In this document: positions 7,832 through 13,668 of the stretch, piece by piece | Position numbering within the stretch: position 1 is the first letter of the stretch | Layout: every line of letters starts with the position of its first letter | Source of the DNA: CABRXV01 sp900754955 | Lineage (GTDB): Bacteria > Actinomycetota > Coriobacteriia > Coriobacteriales > Eggerthellaceae | Assembly: GCA_902475005.1 (NCBI GenBank) | Contig: CABRXV010000049.1 | Coordinates: 1-14,343, forward strand | Direction: 5' to 3' | Length of the DNA stretch: 14,343 nt | Notes under the pieces: model-generated | The model's database searches: none | What the model saw: only the letters and a program-made list of their open reading frames with translations | Told to the model about the DNA's origin: nothing | Program-made: the position numbers and the translations under genes

Positions 7832-7918
7832 GATCTCCTCCTTGTTGCGTGCGCTGTGCGTTTGCCCGCGGTCGCACTTTGCTGAGAGGAGCACGATGGA
7901 TGGCATACGTCACTTGCG

Positions 7919-7937
7919 CACAACCTATATTGTTGTG
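7919..7937. promoter_or_regulatory. Palindrome at the transcription start (candidate operator)
   Basis: CACAAC-N7-GTTGTG is a perfect 6-bp inverted repeat immediately downstream of the -10 box of the importer promoter, overlapping the expected start near 7936. A repressor bound here would block transcription. No regulator gene is in the window. Confidence 0.5.
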
Positions 7938-7942
7938 AATGC

Positions 7943-7971
7943 ATTATAGGACGCTGTCTAGTATCTGGCAA
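7943..7971 (-). promoter_or_regulatory. Sigma-70-type promoter of the importer operon
   Basis: On the minus strand TTGCCA (7966-7971) and a perfect TATAAT (7943-7948) are separated by 17 bases. This is the best consensus promoter seen in the window. It predicts a leader of roughly 105 nt before the lipoprotein ATG. Confidence 0.78.
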
Positions 7972-8045
7972 CGAAAATGAGAAGACCGATGGGTTTGATG
8001 TGTGGAGGGGCGTGAAGGAGTGGGGAGCGCGGGGGTGCGGGTGCG

Positions 8046-8244
8046 GCAGGGTGAGCTTGGGGCTCAGGAATGTCGTGCGGCGGGCGGCGGGCGCCAAACG
8101 GACGAGGTTGAGAGGTGGGCGCGCGGGCGCCGCGTGCAGCGGGGTGAGTTTGGGGCTCAAGAACGTCGCGCGCGAGGGGGCGGGCGCGGGGGTGCCGCGC
8201 TTGCCGTGCGTAGCGGGGAAAACTTGGGGTTCGGGAGTGCCGTG
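8046..8244. repeat. Three degenerate direct repeats
   Basis: A unit of about 35 bases with the core TTGGGGCTCA.GAA.GTCG occurs at 8046-8079 and 8136-8172, and in a more diverged form (CTTGGGGTTCGGGAGTGCCG) at 8210-8244. The copies are about 93 and 74 bases apart, separated by G-rich filler. Function unknown. Confidence 0.6.
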
Positions 8245-8272
8245 TGCGGGGGGGGCGGCGGGCCCCCCGCAC
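8244..8272. terminator. Strong GC hairpin
   Basis: Bases 8244-8253 pair perfectly with 8263-8272 (10 bp, including a run of Gs with a run of Cs), with a 9-nt loop. There is no T-run. Together with the hairpin at 8291-8321 it could end minus-strand transcripts coming from the nucleoside hydrolase gene. Confidence 0.35.
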
Positions 8273-8290
8273 GGCGGATGGCGCGGGTGT

Positions 8291-8321
8291 GCGGGTGTGC
8301 GAGCAGGTCCCGCACACCCGC
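8291..8321. terminator. Strong hairpin of 11 bp
   Basis: GCGGGTGTGCG (8291-8301) pairs perfectly with CGCACACCCGC (8311-8321), with a 9-nt loop. On the plus strand CTTTTC follows about 8 bases later, but no plus-strand gene lies upstream. It is therefore more likely a 3' end for the minus-strand nucleoside hydrolase gene or a structural DNA feature. Confidence 0.4.
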
Positions 8322-8347
8322 CGCGCGCTTTTCGATGAGCGAACGAA

Positions 8348-8363
8348 TGTTTCACGTGAAACA
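8348..8363. other. parS-like ParB-binding site 1
   Basis: The exact palindrome TGTTTCACGTGAAACA matches the widely conserved bacterial chromosomal parS consensus bound by ParB. Here the palindrome extends to 24 bp (8344-8367). It lies in non-coding DNA, and a 24-base segment (8340-8363) is identical to 10808-10831. In bacteria such sites cluster near the replication origin and act as the centromere for chromosome segregation. Confidence 0.9.
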
Positions 8364-8496
8364 TTCGGCGTGGGTGGGCTCGGTGAGCTCGCGCGTCGTG
8401 CGCAACGTGTTTCGTTTCGAGCGTCGGGTTCTTTTCAGGTAGTGTGCCGCCCGCTTCGGTCGTTTTGATCAGAATGGTTTCAAAACGTTTCAGAAT

Positions 8497-9414
8497 TTAT
8501 GAACAGTGTTCATTTTGGGGGCAGGCGATGGGGGCGGCGGCTTTCTGCCAGGTGGCGAGGGTGTCGGCGCAGAAGCGAGCGGGGTCGGCGATGCGCGGAG
8601 TTGAGACGGTGGCGCAGGGAACGCCTTCCGCGGCACGCTCGAGGAACCCGACGCCGATGAAGCGGTCGTTGAGCGCGATGGGGTAGCGCTCGTCTTCGAA
8701 GAGCTCGGGGTGGACGAGCGCAGCGGCGGCCACCACGTCCCAGCAGGTGAAGCCGCCCCACGCGTAGCGGCGGTCCATGTCGTCGAACCAGTAGCGGCAC
8801 GTGCGGAACAGCCAGGAGTCGCGACCGAAGTGCTCTTCGAAATCGGCGATGCGGAAGAACGCCGGCAGGCAGTGATGCGACGTGGCGATGGTCACGGGGC
8901 AGGGGGCCTCGATGACCGCGCGCGTGGCGGTGGGGTCGCACGACAGGTTGAGCTCGTTCATGATCTTGCCATTGATGAACAGGCTTTCGGTGACACCGCC
9001 CATGACCGTGATGCTCGCCACGTTGCGGAAGAAAGCGGGATCGAGTTCGGCGGCGTGGCGCAGGTTGGTGAGCGATCCCGTCGCGAGGACGTGAAGCGTG
9101 CCGGGCTCGGCGGCGGCAGCCTGCGCGAGGAAGCGCGCGGCGTCGCTTTCGGTTTCCGCATGCGCCGATGCCGCACCGTGGTGCACGGGGATGCTGACGC
9201 CTGCCGTGCGCAGCGCCGCGAGCAGGCGGTCGGTGGCGGCGTTCACCGTTTCGATGTCGCTGTTGCCGTAGGTGGTGCACAGGGCTTCCACCTGCGCGAG
9301 CTCGGGGTTGCCGAGCAGGTAGAGCAGCGCGAGGCCGTCGTCGACGTCGCAGCCTTCGACGCCCATGGTGTTGTCGAAATCGACGATGATGCGCTTCGGG
9401 GCTGCGTTCGCCAT
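8497..9414 (-). CDS. Nucleoside hydrolase family protein (inosine-uridine N-ribohydrolase-like)
   Basis: A 305-residue protein of the nucleoside N-ribohydrolase fold, which cleaves ribonucleosides to base and ribose using a bound calcium ion. The N-terminal metal site is present but spread out: DFDNT (12-16) and DVDDG (23-27) replace the usual compact DxDPGxDD. TTYGN (47-51), VMGG (137-140) and NELNLSCDP (153-161) fit the family. The C-terminal Asp226 is kept, but the residue before it is Trp225 where classic enzymes have His. No signal peptide, so cytoplasmic. Start ATG 9412-9414 follows AGGAGG at 5 bases. It is divergent from the kinase-fold gene and upstream of the importer. Substrate not assigned. 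Confidence 0.85.
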   Translation of the reverse strand: MANAAPKRIIVDFDNTMGVEGCDVDDGLALLYLLGNPELAQVEALCTTYGNSDIETVNAATDRLLAALRTAGVSIPVHHGAASAHAETESDAARFLAQAAAAEPGTLHVLATGSLTNLRHAAELDPAFFRNVASITVMGGVTESLFINGKIMNELNLSCDPTATRAVIEAPCPVTIATSHHCLPAFFRIADFEEHFGRDSWLFRTCRYWFDDMDRRYAWGGFTCWDVVAAAALVHPELFEDERYPIALNDRFIGVGFLERAAEGVPCATVSTPRIADPARFCADTLATWQKAAAPIACPQNEHCS

Positions 9415-9443
9415 GGTTTCCTCCTGATCGTGCGGCAAAATCG

Positions 9444-9473
9444 TTGCACTGCCTTGAATGGATATGATCTAAT
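9444..9473 (+). promoter_or_regulatory. Candidate promoter in the divergent intergenic region
   Basis: The 122-base AT-richer gap between the divergent genes should hold promoters for both. For the plus-strand gene, TTGCAC (9444-9449) and TCTAAT (9468-9473) are 18 bases apart, a weak but usable match. On the minus strand a TTGCCG/TATTAG pair with an 18-base gap is a similar weak candidate for the nucleoside hydrolase gene. Confidence 0.35.
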
Positions 9474-9536
9474 AATTGCAAAAGACAGTATACGGCAAAC
9501 GAAAATCGGTGGAAGCGCAGAAGGTGAGGAAGGCGA

Positions 9537-10667
9537 ATGCAGCAGGGGTTTGACGAGGCGGTCAGATACGTGCGCGCATCGACGGCGTTTCGCGCCGCGT
9601 TCGACATCGCGCCTGAAGCCGAGATCGAGGTGAAGCCGCTCGCGCAGGGCGAGCACAACTCCAATTTCTGGTTCGCCCATCCCGAGACGGGGCAGAAGGC
9701 CGTCCTGCGGCTGAACTACGCGAGTCAGCTGGGGCTGGAGAAGCAGGTGAGCTACGAGTACGCGGCGCTCAAGGCGCTCGAGCCGAGCGGGCGTGCACCG
9801 AAGCCGCTGTTCGTCGACGACTCGAAGACGGTGATCGACCGTGGTGTGCTCGTAATGGAGTTCTGCGACGGCGATCTGCTCGACTACGAGTGCGCGGGGG
9901 ACGTGGACGAGGCGGCGCGGGCCTTGGCCGACATCCACAGCGTGCGTCCGTCGATTGATTGCGGCTTGCTGCAGCCTGCCGATCCGCTGCGTGAGCAGCT
10001 CGAGGAATGCGTGCGCCTGTTTGGGGCGTACCGTTCATGGGCGCATGCGGAGGAGCGCGTGATCGACGCGGTTGACCGTCTGCTCAGGCGCGGAGAGGAA
10101 GCGGCGCGCACCGCGCCGCCCGCTTGCGATCGCGACCACGTGCTCAACACCGAGGCCATTGCCGCGCACTTCCTCATTCCGCACGGCTCGCATGCAACGG
10201 GTCCGGGCGTTGCCGCGACGCCCTCTGCCGGGCCGCTGGACGCAGCTACGCACGGCGCTGGACCGTTGGACGCAGCTACGCGCGGCGCATCCGCCGCCTC
10301 GATCACGCGTGTGGTTGACTGGGAGAAGCCGATCCTCGGCGAGGCCGCGCAGGATGTGGCCTACTTCCTCTCGCCGACCACGACGATCTGGGACGTGGAC
10401 TACATCTTCAGCGACGACGAGCGTGCGTCGTTCGTGGAGACGTACTGGCGCGCCGTCGACGGCCGCTTCGCGCGCGACGGGTTCGACGAGCGCTTCGTCG
10501 CCTACGTGATGACGAACTGCCTGCGCGGCATCACGTGGAGCGCCGCAGCCACCGTGGAGTACTGCGATCCGACGCGTGAGCTCAAGAACGAGAAGACTGC
10601 GGCGCGGCTGGGCCTGTACCTCTCTCCTGCGTTCCTCACCGACGTCGAGCGGCGGTTCTTCGCGTAG
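9537..10667 (+). CDS. APH/choline-kinase-fold phosphotransferase with a degenerate catalytic loop
   Basis: A 376-residue protein of the aminoglycoside phosphotransferase/choline kinase fold. Visible parts: a glycine-loop-like AQGEHNSNF (36-44), AVLRLNY (55-61), the helix Glu74, the hinge VLVMEFCDGDLLDY (104-117) and the metal-binding VDWEKP (260-265), followed by AAQDVAYFL. The usual catalytic loop HGDxxxxN is not seen; the matching place reads HVLNTEAIAAHFLI (201-214). Between it and VDWEKP lies an Ala/Gly/Pro-rich insert (~217-255) built partly by a 30-bp tandem duplication. Start ATG 9537 is preceded by GAGGAAGG. It is transcribed divergently from the nucleoside hydrolase, perhaps in one pathway. 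It may phosphorylate a small alcohol, or have lost activity; aminoglycoside resistance is not supported. Confidence 0.8.
   Translation: MQQGFDEAVRYVRASTAFRAAFDIAPEAEIEVKPLAQGEHNSNFWFAHPETGQKAVLRLNYASQLGLEKQVSYEYAALKALEPSGRAPKPLFVDDSKTVIDRGVLVMEFCDGDLLDYECAGDVDEAARALADIHSVRPSIDCGLLQPADPLREQLEECVRLFGAYRSWAHAEERVIDAVDRLLRRGEEAARTAPPACDRDHVLNTEAIAAHFLIPHGSHATGPGVAATPSAGPLDAATHGAGPLDAATRGASAASITRVVDWEKPILGEAAQDVAYFLSPTTTIWDVDYIFSDDERASFVETYWRAVDGRFARDGFDERFVAYVMTNCLRGITWSAAATVEYCDPTRELKNEKTAARLGLYLSPAFLTDVERRFFA
10230..10289 (+). repeat. 30-bp in-frame tandem duplication inside the kinase-fold gene
   Basis: Bases 10230-10259 and 10260-10289 match at 26 of 30 positions and encode AGPLDAATHG and AGPLDAATRG. 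They form part of the low-complexity insert just before the VDWEKP motif. Confidence 0.85.
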
Positions 10668-10703
10668 GGGCGGCTGCGCTGCTGAACGGCAGCGTTGCGC
10701 CCC
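10667..10703 (+). terminator. Hairpin at the end of the kinase-fold gene
   Basis: GGGGCG (10667-10672) pairs with CGCCCC (10698-10703) and encloses a second perfect stem, CGCTGC-TGAACG-GCAGCG (10677-10694). It begins at the last base of the stop codon. No T-run follows, so it is a terminator candidate of the GC-rich type. Confidence 0.45.
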
Positions 10704-10705
10704 GC

Positions 10706-10764
10706 CCGATTGGCAGCGCTGCGTCGCGTCCGATTGGCAGTGCAACAGCGCCTTCCCGATTGCC
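10706..10764. repeat. Short direct repeats around CCGATTGGCAG
   Basis: CCGATTGGCAG occurs at 10706-10716 and 10730-10740, and a shortened CCGATTGCC at 10756-10764, with spacings of about 24-26 bases. Non-coding; function unknown. Confidence 0.5.
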
Positions 10765-10815
10765 CGCATGGCAGCGCCCGTCTCTGGCTGGCAGCAGCGC
10801 CCCCCTCCGAACGAA

Positions 10816-10831
10816 TGTTTCACGTGAAACA
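10816..10831. other. parS-like ParB-binding site 2
   Basis: A second exact TGTTTCACGTGAAACA palindrome in non-coding DNA between the convergent kinase-fold and Ser/Thr kinase genes. Eight bases to its left (10808-10815) are also identical to site 1, but the right flank differs, so the longer palindrome of site 1 is not kept. Confidence 0.9.
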
Positions 10832-10834
10832 ATT

Positions 10835-10894
10835 GCGCGGAAGGGGAGGCGTGCGGAAAGGAGGCGTGCGAAAAGGAGGCGTGCGGAAGGGGAG
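10835..10894. repeat. 15-bp tandem repeat array, about four units
   Basis: Units close to GCGTGCGGAAAGGAG follow each other at 10849-10863, 10864-10878 and 10879-10894, with a partial first unit at 10835-10848. They start four bases after parS site 2. An open plus-strand frame reads them as repeated Arg-Lys-Gly-Gly-Val, but nothing else supports a gene. Confidence 0.7.
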
Positions 10895-10918
10895 CGCGGA
10901 AAGGGGGCGTTCCGCTGC
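10894..10918 (-). terminator. Candidate 3' hairpin of the Ser/Thr kinase gene
   Basis: GCGGAA (10896-10901) pairs with TTCCGC (10910-10915), extended by two more pairs across a one-base bulge. It lies 17 bases beyond the kinase stop on the minus strand. No T-run is present, so the role is uncertain. Confidence 0.35.
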
Positions 10919-10934
10919 GCTGCGTTTCGCGGTG

Positions 10935-12812
10935 CTACAGCAGCGCTTTGGCGCCGGGGTGGCCGGCGCGGTCGGCCTTGCGCAGCCAGCTCGTGCCGCG
11001 CGAGCGGTCGGTCTTGCAGCCGATGCCGAGCACGAGGTTCTTCCCGAGCGTGTACATGGCGTCCACGTCGCCCTTGCGCGCGGCGCGCTCGAGCAGCTGC
11101 ATCGACCGCGCGGCGTCGCGCTTCTGCCCGCCGTGCCCGTAGAAGCAGTCCATCGCGCGGGCGAACAGGCCGCGCTTGTCGAGCTGCTCGTCGTCCTCGC
11201 CTTCGCTCGCCGCCGCGGAGCTCTCGCCCGTCTGCGTGCCGTTTGCTATCGAGCTGCCGGACGTGCCGTCGCTTGCGGCCTTCGCGCCGCTGCCCGCGAA
11301 ATCCTTCGACGCGCCATCGCCGACGGAATCGTCGCTGCTGGCATCCGCGCTCGCGTCTGAGTTGAGGATGCGGTCGATCTCCTCGAGCAGGCCGTTCGCC
11401 TTGTCTTCGAGGAAATCGAGCTGGTCGAGCAGCTCGTCACGGCTGTAGCTCAAGAGGCTGGGCAACTCGGCAGGTTCCGGCTCCTTTTTCTCCTCACGCT
11501 TGCTCTCGTCGTCGCTGAACAGGCCGCCGAACAGGTTCGCAAGCAGATCGTCGCCGTCGTATGCTTCATCGGCGTCGTTCGCGCTTTCGTCTGCCGTCTG
11601 GCTCGCGCCTTCCGCCTCACTGCAGCGCGTCTTGCCCGCATCTTTCGCGCGTTCTGCGCGGATCTCGCCTCCGTCAAGCACGGTGCTGGCACCCGTCGCG
11701 ACCTTCGCCGCCGCGCCCCGCGCCTTTTCCCCGCGCGCGGCCTCTTCCTTCCGCGTCTCGCTCGCCGCTGCAGCCGCGCTCGAGCCCGCAGCCGCAGCCG
11801 CACCCGCTGCGTGTTCCGCAGCCTCGGCCTCGCCTTCGTTCAGCTCGCCGAGCGCCTCGGCGATCATGGTGCGCACCGCCTCGGGGGTGGGACGCACGGC
11901 GGGGTCGTAGGCGGTGCACGCGCGGATGATGGCGTCGAGCCTGCGCTCGATGCCGCGCATCGACGGCATGTCGGTTGCGAGGGTGAGCGGCTCGCGCTTC
12001 GCCTCGGCCACGAGCTCAACCTGCTCGGGCGTCATGATGCTGCCCGTCATGATGTCGCGGAAGGGGAGCTTGCGCGTGCGCATGTAATACAGCAGCGCGC
12101 CGAATCCGTACACGTCGACCGAGGGCTTGTTGCGCTCCTCGTAGTAGGGGCCGCCGAACACGCATGGCGCGCCGAAGCAGATGGTGGCGAGCTTGCGGTG
12201 CGAACCGAGCGCGGGCGTGACGAGCGGATTGAACGTGCTGATGGACTGTCCCCAGTCGATGAGCACGGCACGGTCAACCTCGCCGGCGGCGTTCATCACG
12301 AGGATCACGTTGGCGGGGCTGATGTCGCGGTGCACCACCTTGCGCGAGCACGCGGCGATGGCGTCGATGACGAAGCGGCCCGCGCGCAGGATGTCGTGCG
12401 TGCGGTCGCTTTGACGCGCGTTGCCCGAGAGCACGCCTGATGAGAGCGCCTGCTCGATGGTGAATCCCTCGACGTACTCCATGGCGATCGCGTGGTGCGT
12501 GAGCCCCTGCTTGTCGGTGCAGGTGCCGAGCGCGTATCCGCGCGGAGCGTGGCCGTCGGCGCCGCCGAGCGCGATCAGGCAGTCGAACTCACGGCGCGCC
12601 GCCTCGCCGTCGGCGGCGTACGCCTCGGGCTCGCCCTCGTGATGGTGGAAGCGCTTGATGGCGATGGAGGCGCCTTCGGGCGTGGTGCCGCGCATGAGCT
12701 TGGCGAACCCGCCTGCCTCGGAGTCGTCGGGCGTGAGGTTGTCGATGCGGCGGAAGTAGCCCGACGCGCTCGGCGAGAGCAGCGTGGCGGTGAAGGTGAT
12801 CGGGGTATCCAT
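10935..12812 (-). CDS. Ser/Thr protein kinase with acidic linker and Sel1-like C-terminal repeats
   Basis: A 625-residue protein. Residues ~15-320 are a Hanks-type kinase domain: ATP-binding Lys53 in AIKRF, hinge MEYVEG (111-116), catalytic HRDISPANV (161-169) with Asp163 and Asn168, metal-binding DWG (186-188) in place of the usual DFG, and DVYGFGALLYY (233-243). Next comes a long Ala-, then Asp/Glu/Ser-rich low-complexity linker (~325-545). Residues ~550-625 look like Sel1-type helical repeats (MQLLERAARKGDVDAMYTLG), usually protein-binding. There is no membrane segment and no PASTA repeats, unlike PknB, so it is likely cytosolic. Start ATG 12810-12812 follows GGGAG. The frame stays open upstream to 13331 but there overlaps the phosphatase gene. 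It is last in the FHA-phosphatase-kinase operon, 55 bases after the phosphatase. Confidence 0.88.
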   Translation of the reverse strand: MDTPITFTATLLSPSASGYFRRIDNLTPDDSEAGGFAKLMRGTTPEGASIAIKRFHHHEGEPEAYAADGEAARREFDCLIALGGADGHAPRGYALGTCTDKQGLTHHAIAMEYVEGFTIEQALSSGVLSGNARQSDRTHDILRAGRFVIDAIAACSRKVVHRDISPANVILVMNAAGEVDRAVLIDWGQSISTFNPLVTPALGSHRKLATICFGAPCVFGGPYYEERNKPSVDVYGFGALLYYMRTRKLPFRDIMTGSIMTPEQVELVAEAKREPLTLATDMPSMRGIERRLDAIIRACTAYDPAVRPTPEAVRTMIAEALGELNEGEAEAAEHAAGAAAAAGSSAAAAASETRKEEAARGEKARGAAAKVATGASTVLDGGEIRAERAKDAGKTRCSEAEGASQTADESANDADEAYDGDDLLANLFGGLFSDDESKREEKKEPEPAELPSLLSYSRDELLDQLDFLEDKANGLLEEIDRILNSDASADASSDDSVGDGASKDFAGSGAKAASDGTSGSSIANGTQTGESSAAASEGEDDEQLDKRGLFARAMDCFYGHGGQKRDAARSMQLLERAARKGDVDAMYTLGKNLVLGIGCKTDRSRGTSWLRKADRAGHPGAKALL

Positions 12813-12867
12813 AAAGCAGCTCCCAGGGTTCGGTCGAAGGGACGGGCGGTTGCGTGAGGCTTGCGGA

Positions 12868-13650
12868 TCAGTAGCAGGTCTGCGGGCAGGTCGGGGTGTG
12901 GGGCGAGGGCGGCACGTCGGCGGGCGGCTCGATGACGGGAGCGTCGTCGAGTGCCGTCGAGGCGCCCGCGATGAGCACGATGGCGGTGGCGTTGTCGTGC
13001 CCGTGCTCGGCGGCCTCGCGCGTGATGGACTCGGCGAGCCACGGCGCGTTGTCGGACGAGGAGAGCAGCGTCGCGAGCCGCTCGGCGTCGAGCGTCTCCC
13101 ACACGCCGTCGGTGGCGAGCAGCAGGCGGTCGCCGCGTTCGAACGAGCAGGAGGCGTGCTGCACGGGGATGTCGGGCGTGTAGCCCACGGCGGTGCGCAG
13201 GGCGTTCGTGCCTTCGAGGCGGTCGGGCGGCGTGATGCAGGAGACGGCGCCGTCGTGCAGAAGGAACGCCGCGGTGTCACCCGCCCAGACGAACGACATG
13301 GTGCCCGCGGTGCCGTCGTCTTCGGGTTCACGGTGCTCTCCGAGCAGAAGCGTAGTGCCGGTTTCGGGCGAGGCGATCCACGTACACAGCTGGATGACGG
13401 CGTCGTTGGCGGCGCGGAACGCCTCGAGCAGAGTGGCGCCCGTCTCGCGCGCCTGGATGGCGGCGTTCACGGCGCAGGCTGAGGCGACGTCGCCGTGCGG
13501 GGCCCCGCCGATGCCGTCGGCGACGGCGAAGAAGTCGTGCTGGACGCTGTAAGTTGCGGCGTCGTCGTTCTGCTGGCGGGGCCCAATCTTCGAGGCGCAG
13601 CCCACGGCGATGGTGAGCGGTGCCGCGAGGGTGGCGGTGAGAGTGCTCAT
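12868..13650 (-). CDS. PP2C-family Ser/Thr protein phosphatase
   Basis: A 260-residue metal-dependent phosphatase that would remove phosphates placed by the neighbouring kinase. PP2C motifs in order: RQQNDDA (25-31), AVADGIGG (42-49) with Asp45, WAGD (122-125), LLLATDGVWE (176-185) with Asp181, and HDNATAIVL (218-226) with Asp219. The metal-binding Asp residues are therefore present, which suggests an active enzyme. The Pro-rich tail (~240-260) ends in CPQTCY. No membrane segment, so probably soluble. Start ATG 13648-13650 follows AAAGGA; the FHA gene ends 18 bases upstream, so co-transcription is likely. Confidence 0.92.
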   Translation of the reverse strand: MSTLTATLAAPLTIAVGCASKIGPRQQNDDAATYSVQHDFFAVADGIGGAPHGDVASACAVNAAIQARETGATLLEAFRAANDAVIQLCTWIASPETGTTLLLGEHREPEDDGTAGTMSFVWAGDTAAFLLHDGAVSCITPPDRLEGTNALRTAVGYTPDIPVQHASCSFERGDRLLLATDGVWETLDAERLATLLSSSDNAPWLAESITREAAEHGHDNATAIVLIAGASTALDDAPVIEPPADVPPSPHTPTCPQTCY

Positions 13651-13668
13651 GGGAAGTCCTTTCGGTCG

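Larger units (their letters stand above)
7972..8496. other. Non-coding region between nucleoside hydrolase and importer operon
   Basis: About 525 bases with no convincing gene. It holds three degenerate direct repeats (8046-8244), two strong GC hairpins (8244-8272 and 8291-8321), a parS-like palindrome (8348-8363) and an AT-richer stretch of unknown role (about 8450-8496). Open frames here are Gly/Arg/Pro-rich and look non-coding. Confidence 0.7.

Noticed and set aside
4331..7885. Very long plus-strand open frame of about 1184 codons
   Set aside because: It is antisense to four clear importer genes, with an Arg/His/Asp/Glu-rich composition and no domain; it arises because GC-rich coding DNA leaves the opposite strand free of stops.
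7880..7890. CTGAGA as a possible thiamine (TPP) riboswitch core
   Set aside because: It lies on the strand opposite to the importer transcript, and the other conserved TPP segments are absent.
8046..8244. CRISPR-like array
   Set aside because: There are only three diverged copies with unequal spacing, and no cas genes.
8500..8512. TGAACA-G-TGTTCA palindrome as a LexA-type box
   Set aside because: It sits inside the 3' end of the nucleoside hydrolase gene and its spacing differs from CGAAC-N4-GTTCG; no SOS gene is nearby.
9537..10667. Aminoglycoside resistance gene
   Set aside because: Only the general fold matches; the catalytic loop is absent and the context is metabolic.
10695..11360. 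Plus-strand frame with repeated Arg-Lys-Gly-Gly-Val
   Set aside because: The repeats come from the 15-bp tandem array, and the rest is antisense to the kinase gene; no protein family is visible.
12813..13331. N-terminal extension of the Ser/Thr kinase frame
   Set aside because: It overlaps the PP2C phosphatase gene in another frame and is Pro/Arg/Ser-rich; the kinase has its own ATG and ribosome site at 12812.
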